Source: JAMXLO01 sp041487355 | GTDB lineage: Bacteria; Pseudomonadota; Alphaproteobacteria; Acetobacterales; Acetobacteraceae | NCBI GenBank assembly: GCA_041487355.1 | Contig: JBGPND010000180.1 | Location: 1 to 10,954 of the forward strand | Length of the DNA stretch: 10,954 nucleotides | Direction: 5' to 3' | Part shown: in pieces, positions 5,900 to 10,954 of the stretch | Numbering within the stretch: the first letter of the stretch is position 1 | Layout: each line of letters starts with the position of its first letter | Notes under the pieces: generated by a model | The model's input: only the letters and a program-made list of their open reading frames with translations | What the model was told of the DNA's origin: nothing | Databases searched by the model: none | Translations under genes and position numbers: made by a program

Positions 5900-5941
5900 G
5901 CGAGGCGCCCGCCCGTGCTGCGGAATGCCACTGGAATCCAG

Positions 5942-6454
5942 ATGCCGGAAACCACCGCCGCCACTGCCGAGATGCGCCCCGACCACCGGGCTCCTATCGT
6001 CGCCATCGCCCCGGACTGCGGTGCCGATCTGCGTTCCACCAGTGAGACGCAGATCGCCTACCGCTGGCAACTGGTGCTCCTGCGATTCGACCAGGCCCGC
6101 CGCGACAATCGGCTCGGCTTCGCGTCGGTTGCATTGGACAACGGCATGGTCCTTCAGAGTCTGCGCGTCCTGCTTACCCGGCATGGGCCGCGTGTCGTAT
6201 TCCCCCGCCGGCGCGTTTTCACCCGGGCCGGCGAACCTGCATGCGACACGGCCGGCGATCCGACGCTGGAGAAGATCATTTTTTTCCCCTCCCAGGACGA
6301 CTGGCGCGCGTTCTCCGCCGCCGTGGTGGCGCAAATCGAGCGTGCCTACCCAGGCGTCCTAGACTGCCCCTGGACGCCCCCGGCGCCAGTCTGGCAGTCC
6401 GATGCCCCCCCGCCGCCCCCCGCCGCCAGCGACGCCCCAGGTGTGCCGCAATGA
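5942..6454 (+). CDS. SpoVG-like small protein
   Basis: The central ~90 residues resemble SpoVG, a small nucleic-acid-binding regulator first known from Gram-positive bacteria: NRLGFASVALDNGMVLQSLRVL aligns by eye with SpoVG's ASITLDHEFVVHDIRVI strand pair, followed by RVVFPRRR (compare VAMPSKR) and the C-terminal helix DDWRAFSAAVVAQIERAYP. The C-terminus is a proline-rich tail (DAPPPPPAASDAP). The role in a phage element is unknown; regulation of the structural genes is one option. The frame is open back to a GTG at 5609 that overlaps the helicase stop, but those extra 111 residues are low in complexity and cover the repeats, so I use the ATG at 5942. A GTG at 5915, with GAGG nine bases upstream, is a fair alternative. 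Confidence 0.65.
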   Translation: MPETTAATAEMRPDHRAPIVAIAPDCGADLRSTSETQIAYRWQLVLLRFDQARRDNRLGFASVALDNGMVLQSLRVLLTRHGPRVVFPRRRVFTRAGEPACDTAGDPTLEKIIFFPSQDDWRAFSAAVVAQIERAYPGVLDCPWTPPAPVWQSDAPPPPPAASDAPGVPQ

Positions 6455-7362
6455 GCGGGCTTGTCCGACGCCGCCTCGACGTGACGCTTTCCCTCGGGAC
6501 AGGCCCGCACGGTGATGGCGAGCCGCGCGTCATAAAATTCACCGGACTTCGCGCATCCGCCACCATCGTCAATGCCGGAGGCGCGTCCATGGGCCATCTC
6601 AGCCTTCGACTTTGGGGTTTGACGCTGTCTCAGATGAACGACGCATCGACTCTTGGACTGACCAGCCCGCAGGAAGAAGCGCGTCGAAATACCGTGTCAG
6701 TGTCGGCCGGGAGTGATGGCGCCGGAATGGGCGAGGTGTTCGAGGGCACCATAAAGGCTGGCTGGGCGGACTTTCAAGCCATGCCGCAGAGCGTGTTCCA
6801 CGTCGAAGCATTTGCCGGAATGCTGGCGGCGATGAAACCGGTTCCTCCGGCAAGCTATCGCGGGGCGGCGGATGTGGCGACGATCATGGCCGGACTGGCC
6901 ACCAAGATGGGCTTTGCATTTGAAAATAGCGGCGTGAACGTCAAGCTCGCCGATCCGTACTTCCCCGGAACCGCGTGGGAGCAATTCCAGCGATGCAAGG
7001 ATGCAGCAAACATTAATGGCATCATAGAAAAGGGCAAGCTCGCGATCTGGCCCAAGGGACAGGCAAGAGGATCGCTGATTCCGTTGATCGCTGGGGGCGG
7101 TCGCGACGCCGCTGGCGTTGCTATCCCAAATACCGGGATGATCGGATATCCGACATATACGTCAGGTGGGATCGTTGTCACGACGCTCTACAATCCGTCC
7201 ATCGGGTATGGCTCGAAGATCGAGGTCAAGAGTTCCCTGAAGCCGGCTTGCGGAATATGGTTCGTTAGCGGCTTGACGCATATGTTGGAATCCGAGACGC
7301 CGGGTGGCAATTGGTTCACACGCATTGAGGCAACGCAGCCTGGATTTGCGACGATTCACTGA
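6451..7362 (+). CDS. phage baseplate hub-like protein
   Basis: The 303-aa protein resembles hub proteins at the centre of phage tail baseplates (Mu gp44 / gpD-like group): a beta-rich N-terminus (RRLDVTLSLGTG, IKFTGLRASATIVNAGG), a GMGEVFEGTIKAGWADFQ strand region, the FHVEAFAGMLAAMKPVPPASY segment and the ending CGIWFVSGLTHMLESETPGGNWFTRIEATQPG at ~258-298, typical of hub C-termini. It would assemble in the cytoplasm into the tail tip. The ATG at 6451 overlaps the preceding stop (ATGA) and has AGGTG at 6439-6443; upstream in-frame codons are low complexity and overlap the SpoVG-like gene. It is odd that no other tail gene is adjacent and that it lies before the terminase genes. The hub assignment rests on remembered family resemblance. 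Confidence 0.7.
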   Translation: MSGLVRRRLDVTLSLGTGPHGDGEPRVIKFTGLRASATIVNAGGASMGHLSLRLWGLTLSQMNDASTLGLTSPQEEARRNTVSVSAGSDGAGMGEVFEGTIKAGWADFQAMPQSVFHVEAFAGMLAAMKPVPPASYRGAADVATIMAGLATKMGFAFENSGVNVKLADPYFPGTAWEQFQRCKDAANINGIIEKGKLAIWPKGQARGSLIPLIAGGGRDAAGVAIPNTGMIGYPTYTSGGIVVTTLYNPSIGYGSKIEVKSSLKPACGIWFVSGLTHMLESETPGGNWFTRIEATQPGFATIH

Positions 7363-7398
7363 TTTCCGCAACAACCGAACAACGAAAGGACTGCACCC

Positions 7399-7725
7399 AT
7401 GAGAATCGCAATGCCATCTCCCCGCGGCACGAATTATGCAAAGTTGTTCATGCCGTACCGCGGCATGGCGATGGATTCGGCTGCCGGCCTGACCGACACC
7501 GACACCGATGCAGGAACCGCCGCCGAGAATGACAACCCTGCCGCCGAGCTGAAGTTGTTCCTGGAATCGAAACTGTCGGCCGACGACTATGCAAGAGCCA
7601 CCGCGCTGATCGACGCGCTCGGCGAGGGCGATGAGCCGCAGCCCGGCGTGGCGCAAGATGCGAAATTGCGGGAATCGTTCCTCCGCCGCTTCCCCGACGC
7701 CGCCCGCCTGCGCCGGTCATTCTGA
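7399..7725 (+). CDS. 108-aa phage-type small protein, function unknown
   Basis: The ATG has a clear GAAAGGA site at 7384-7390 after a 36-base gap, the largest inside the structural block. The N-terminus (MPSPRGTNYAKLFMPYRG) is followed by an acidic, threonine/aspartate-rich linker (TDTDTDAGTAAENDN) and a helical part (ELKLFLESKLSADDYARATALIDAL, then LRESFLRRFPDAARL). Small proteins with this LSADDYARA-type helix and a DAARL ending recur near terminase genes in proteobacterial prophages, but I know no function. It shares one base with the next start (TGATG). Confidence 0.75.
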   Translation: MRIAMPSPRGTNYAKLFMPYRGMAMDSAAGLTDTDTDAGTAAENDNPAAELKLFLESKLSADDYARATALIDALGEGDEPQPGVAQDAKLRESFLRRFPDAARLRRSF

Positions 7726-8390
7726 TGGCTGCCGCCCCCTCGGCTGCGCGGCTGGCGCTCGCCGCGGCCGTCACCGCGCACCAGGAAGCCAAGCGCGAAT
7801 TCGCAGCGCTGCACCAGGCCAATCGCGCCGCCGATGAGGCCGTGCACGAAGCATGGAACAGGCGGGAGGCCGCCATCGCGGCGGTAGAGCGAGCCAAGAT
7901 CGACGCCGTTACACACCTTGCTACCGGCATCATGAGCGGCAACGCCGGGCCGGCGCCAGTGTCGGTTCAGACTGTGCGGACTGCCTTGCAAGCGGCCGAG
8001 GATCATCACACCGCCGTCACTGCGGCGCGCGTCAGGATCGCGGCCGATCTGGAAGCCGCGCAAAACAGCCCGGGCTTCCGCGAATTGCTGGTCAACAACG
8101 CGCTGCGGGCCGTGCTCGCGGCCGAGGCGACACCGGCGGCGGCCAAACTGGCGAAGGAACTCGCGGCCCTGCAACACCAGCTTGCCGACAAGGCCACCGC
8201 GTTGAACGTGCTGCTGCGCGCCGGTGCCGGTGCCGATGATGCGGAGCTGAAGGCGATCGACGGGCGGTTCAACACGCCGCCGTCCGCGTGGGACGTAACG
8301 CTGGCACCGGACGCTTCGCCGACCGCGACCAGGTGGCGGGCCGTCGTTGCGGCGCTGCGGACCGATGCGGCGGCGGCGCTGCCGGCATGA
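7725..8390 (+). CDS. 221-aa alanine-rich helical protein
   Basis: The protein is about a third alanine and mostly helical, with probable coiled-coil stretches at ~8-60 (AVTAHQEAKREFAALHQANRA region) and ~90-165 (ending in LAKELAALQHQLADKATALNVLL). A final segment (~185-221) contains WDVTLAPDASPTATRWRAVVAAL. No catalytic motif, signal peptide or membrane helix is visible. Its place between a small phage protein and the terminase genes, and its coiled-coil nature, would fit a structural or assembly factor, but this is only context. A long open frame on the opposite strand across this gene is a GC-rich shadow. Confidence 0.75.
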   Translation: MAAAPSAARLALAAAVTAHQEAKREFAALHQANRAADEAVHEAWNRREAAIAAVERAKIDAVTHLATGIMSGNAGPAPVSVQTVRTALQAAEDHHTAVTAARVRIAADLEAAQNSPGFRELLVNNALRAVLAAEATPAAAKLAKELAALQHQLADKATALNVLLRAGAGADDAELKAIDGRFNTPPSAWDVTLAPDASPTATRWRAVVAALRTDAAAALPA

Positions 8391-8827
8391 GCCTTGCCCC
8401 ACATTACCGCCCCGCGCAACTCGCAAGGTTGGATCAGCGAACGTGCGAAGCCCGCCTGATTCGTGAAGCGCGTGCGGAATTGACGGCGCATGTCGGCGGC
8501 GCACCATCTGCGACGCAACGCGCTTTGATCGAGCAGGCGGCGCAACTGCGGCTTCGACTTGCCTGCATGGACCGGAACTTCGCCAAATCCCAGCAGATGA
8601 CCGAGCACGATTCCCGAACCTATCTCGCTTGGTCGAATAGTTATTCCAGACTGCTGCGGCAGCTCGGATTGAAGGGGGCGGCGGAGCGTGCGCCGTCACT
8701 GGCTGATTTGCTCGCAAACTCGGCCGCCGAGCGTGTCAAGGCGGCGCAGCCCGCCACCAGCCACACAGATGGTCCTGACGTGCCACACGCCGCCAGCGCT
8801 GCCCTGATGCCCGGCATTGCCGCATGA
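8387..8827 (+). CDS. probable small terminase subunit
   Basis: This 146-aa protein starts at an ATGA overlap and ends at an ATGA overlap with the large terminase. Residues ~20-100 form a helical block (LIREARAELTAHVGG, TQRALIEQAAQLRLRLACMD, DSRTYLAWSNSYSRLLRQLGLK) typical of the small protein found directly before large terminase genes in proteobacterial prophages. Small terminases recognise the packaging site and hand the DNA to the large subunit. The C-terminal ~45 residues are disordered and alanine-rich. The role rests mainly on position and size; a clear helix-turn-helix is not evident. I use 8387 rather than the upstream in-frame start at 8288, which would overlap the previous gene by about 100 bases with low-complexity sequence. 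Confidence 0.7.
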   Translation: MSLAPHYRPAQLARLDQRTCEARLIREARAELTAHVGGAPSATQRALIEQAAQLRLRLACMDRNFAKSQQMTEHDSRTYLAWSNSYSRLLRQLGLKGAAERAPSLADLLANSAAERVKAAQPATSHTDGPDVPHAASAALMPGIAA

Positions 8828-10239
8828 TGGGCACGGCCGCCGCAGCGCCGCCTCACCCGCTCGATTTCTTCCGCCTGCTGCAATGGCTGGACGGGCGCCC
8901 GCTGCTTGACACGATCGAGCAGTACCGCCGCGCGATTTTCGATGAAGTCCTGGCCACATTCGACCCGGACGGCCGGCCGCGCTACACGCTTTCATTGTGC
9001 GGCCGGGCGAAGAAGAACTGGAAATCCGCAGACCTCTGCCTCGCCGCTTTGTACAAGTTTCTTGCGTGGCCATCGGCGCAAGGCAACGATGCCTATATCC
9101 TCGCCAATGACGAAGGCCAGGCGGCGGACGATCTCGTTATCGTCAAGAAACTGATCTACCACAACCCGGTGCTGGCCGATGCCGTGAAGGTGCGCGAGAA
9201 AGAGATCGAGCGGCGCGACGGCAACGGGACGCTGCAAATCCTGCCGGCGCGCGATGCGGTTGGCGCGCATGGCAAGACGTTCATCTTCGCGGGCTTCGAT
9301 GAAATCCACGGCTATCGCTCGCACGATCTGTTCGAGGCACTGGCGCCGGATCCGACGCGCTACGACGTGCTGATCTGGATCACCAGTTACGCCGGCATCC
9401 GCCATGCGCCGGGGGTGCCGCTGTACGATCTCATGCAGGCCGGCAAACGCGGCGACGATCGGCGCATGTTCTTCAGTTGGTTCGGTGGCGATTTTACCAC
9501 TGACCCGGCCGCGGCCGAGATGCCCCCGGAACAGCGTGCGAATCCTTCAATGGCGAGCTGGGGGAATCCCGGCTATCTCGATCAGCAACGAAAGCGGCTG
9601 CCGACACACAAATTCCGCAGGCTGCACCTTAATCTTCCCGGTGCGCCCGATGGCGCGGCGCTGAGCGGCGAGTATGTCGTGGCCGCCATCATCACGGGAC
9701 GCAAACGGCTACCGCGCGTGCCGGGTGTGCGCTATTTCGGGTTTGTCGATATGTCCGGCGGATCGAGCGATGATGCAGTGCTCGGCATTGCGCACCACGA
9801 CGCGGCCCGCAATGTGCGCGTCCTCGATATGCTGATATCGCAGACCGGCGCGGCCCCGTTCAACCCGCGTCATGCGGTGCGGAAATTCGCGGCGCTCTTG
9901 AAGGAATACGGCTTGGCCTATGTGACCGGCGACGCCTATGCCGGCGAGACCTTCAGGGCGGATTTTCAGGAGCACGGAATCACCTATATGCCGGCCGGTG
10001 TTCCGAAATCGGAGCTATACGAAGCCATTGAGCCGCTCTTGAATGCGGGCGAAGTCGATTTGTTGGACGTTGCAGAACTGCAAGAGCAGTTGCTGACGCT
10101 GGTCTGGCGCGGAACGAAGATCGACCACCTGCCAGGCGATCACGATGATTTTGCGAATGCTGCGGCCGGCGCGCTGGTGCTGGTCAAGAGTGGCCGGCAG
10201 CCGATCCGCATCAGCGACGAAGCGATGGCGCGTTTATAA
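8824..10239 (+). CDS. terL: phage large terminase subunit (ATPase-nuclease)
   Basis: This is the motor that pumps DNA into the procapsid and cuts it. The N-terminal ATPase has an unusual Walker A, GRAKKNWKS at 60-68, with tryptophan where glycine normally precedes the lysine, and a Walker B ending in FDEIHGY with D159-E160. The C-terminal RNase H-like nuclease shows its acidic set: D309 (GFVDMSGGSSDD), D370 (VTGDAYAGE) and D441/D442 (DHDDFANA). At 471 aa the length is normal. The start is the first of two adjacent ATG codons (8824, 8827) and overlaps the small terminase stop, with no evident ribosome site, so coupling is likely. Its presence means the element can probably package its own DNA rather than relying wholly on a helper. 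Confidence 0.92.
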   Translation: MMGTAAAAPPHPLDFFRLLQWLDGRPLLDTIEQYRRAIFDEVLATFDPDGRPRYTLSLCGRAKKNWKSADLCLAALYKFLAWPSAQGNDAYILANDEGQAADDLVIVKKLIYHNPVLADAVKVREKEIERRDGNGTLQILPARDAVGAHGKTFIFAGFDEIHGYRSHDLFEALAPDPTRYDVLIWITSYAGIRHAPGVPLYDLMQAGKRGDDRRMFFSWFGGDFTTDPAAAEMPPEQRANPSMASWGNPGYLDQQRKRLPTHKFRRLHLNLPGAPDGAALSGEYVVAAIITGRKRLPRVPGVRYFGFVDMSGGSSDDAVLGIAHHDAARNVRVLDMLISQTGAAPFNPRHAVRKFAALLKEYGLAYVTGDAYAGETFRADFQEHGITYMPAGVPKSELYEAIEPLLNAGEVDLLDVAELQEQLLTLVWRGTKIDHLPGDHDDFANAAAGALVLVKSGRQPIRISDEAMARL

Positions 10240-10258
10240 ATTTCATGGGACCACACAC

Positions 10259-10954
10259 ATGCGCAGACTGATCCTCTCGCTGATCACGTTCGTTGCAATG
10301 CAGACCGCCGCGCTGGCGCAGAGCAATCCTGGATTCATCCAGGGCCGAGTTCCGACCGTCGGACAGTGGAACAGCTACTTTTCGGGAAAGACCGATGCGC
10401 TCGGCGGCACGCTGACCAACGGCATAATTCTCAACGGCACGATCGACGGCGCGGCGATCGGTGCTACGACGCCGGCGCTAGGGGGGTTTACCAAACTGAC
10501 GCTGACGCCGCCCACTGTCACTGGTCTGGCGGCATCGGCCAACGGCTACACCATCGAACAGGACATGACGTACAACCTGTCATCTAGCGCCAGCGGCATC
10601 TACTTCGGCAACGAATTCAACACCGTCGTCAACGGTGATCCACGGTCTGGCGCGCAGGTGTGGAACAACCTCGATCGGATGTTCGCCAAGACGGCCGCAA
10701 CATCGACCGCCAATCTGGTCAATCGTGATATTCAGTCCGTCCGGCCGTTTGGCTTTGGAACACCCAAGCAGACCTTGTGGGGCCTGATCGTCGATGTGGT
10801 CGATGAGACGGGGCTGGACAGCTTGCACGGCGGCGGCCTCCTCGGGCTTGAGCTGGACTTACAGGCGAACGACCTGGACAATTCGCCGGACGTGACTCGC
10901 CAGGGGATCGTGGTCTCTTTGTTTCATGGGAATGGAACCGGGAGTGGCGGCGTC
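10259..10954 (+). CDS. secreted tail-fibre-like protein, partial (runs off window)
   Basis: The frame is open from the ATG at 10259 through the window end (232 codons), with GGGA at 10247-10250 as ribosome site. The first 21 residues are a classic Sec signal peptide: MRR, a hydrophobic core (LILSLITFVAM) and ALA before the predicted cut at A21/Q22. The mature start PGFIQGRVPTVGQWNSYFSGKTDALGG and the repeat NGTIDGAAIGATTPALGGFTKL resemble collar/fibre regions of phage tail fibres and tailspikes (the xWNSYFxGK and GAxIGxTTPAxGxFT patterns). A beta-rich, glycine-rich body follows. An exported signal on a virion protein is odd, since tails assemble in the cytoplasm. It might instead be a host-surface protein made by the lysogen. 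Confidence 0.7.
   Translation, partial: MRRLILSLITFVAMQTAALAQSNPGFIQGRVPTVGQWNSYFSGKTDALGGTLTNGIILNGTIDGAAIGATTPALGGFTKLTLTPPTVTGLAASANGYTIEQDMTYNLSSSASGIYFGNEFNTVVNGDPRSGAQVWNNLDRMFAKTAATSTANLVNRDIQSVRPFGFGTPKQTLWGLIVDVVDETGLDSLHGGGLLGLELDLQANDLDNSPDVTRQGIVVSLFHGNGTGSGGV

Noticed and set aside
5609..5941. N-terminal extension of the SpoVG-like gene from a GTG overlapping the helicase stop
   Set aside because: The GTGA overlap is tempting, but the encoded residues are low complexity, cover the repeat cluster, and would place the proposed promoter inside the gene. Kept as an alternative only.
6241..6450. Upstream extension of the hub-like gene to 6241
   Set aside because: These codons overlap the SpoVG-like gene in another frame and give an arginine/proline-rich sequence; the ATG at 6451 has an AGGTG site and ATGA coupling.
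7587..8717. 376-residue open frame on the - strand
   Set aside because: It lies opposite three tightly overlapping + strand genes, has a low-complexity arginine-rich composition and no ribosome site or recognisable motif; it is a shadow frame of GC-rich coding DNA.

Overview
The window reads as the left end and first ~10.7 kb of an integrated, phage-derived element (a prophage, or a satellite with its own packaging genes) in a high-GC bacterium, most likely a proteobacterium. The GC-rich sequence, bacterial-type integrase, and proteobacterial-style phage proteins support this, but nothing seen fixes the genus. All supported genes lie on the + strand and most overlap by 1-11 bases.

Layout. 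Bases 1-158 look like flanking chromosome with no recognisable gene. Bases 159-203 are the 3' part of a tRNA-Lys(CUU) gene on the - strand, cut off inside the anticodon stem-loop, as left behind when a tyrosine integrase uses a tRNA 3' end as its target. A 171-base control region follows, with paired GTGTCCGC motifs and a possible promoter. It leads into the integrase (375-1640), which is coupled to an unrecognised 253-aa protein (1637-2398). A hairpin and GCGAAT repeats separate these from a small winged-helix, excisionase/AlpA-like DNA-binding protein with an AT-hook-like tail (2480-2755).

After a second hairpin and a GATCATC/GATGATC inverted repeat comes a replication module: a 42-aa probable membrane peptide (2878-3006), a 70-aa unknown (3003-3215), an archaeo-eukaryotic-type primase-polymerase (3212-4222) and a D5/P4-family SF3 helicase (4212-5612). 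Directly after it is a 329-base non-coding stretch. Its start carries six CGGCACT motifs spaced about one helical turn, two GAAACTTTC boxes and a perfect 8-bp inverted repeat, which I propose as the element's replication origin. Its end carries a possible promoter and another GTGTCCGC pair.

The last block is a phage gene set: a SpoVG-like small protein (5942-6454), a baseplate-hub-like protein (6451-7362), three small proteins of which the last is the probable small terminase (8387-8827), the large terminase (8824-10239), and the start of a secreted, tail-fibre-like protein (10259 to the window end). No capsid, portal, lysis or repressor gene is visible; they may lie to the right.

The most interesting points are the shared GTGTCCGC operator-like pairs at two or three promoters, the iteron-like origin candidate, and the combination of a satellite-style integration/replication front end with an isolated baseplate hub and a terminase pair.
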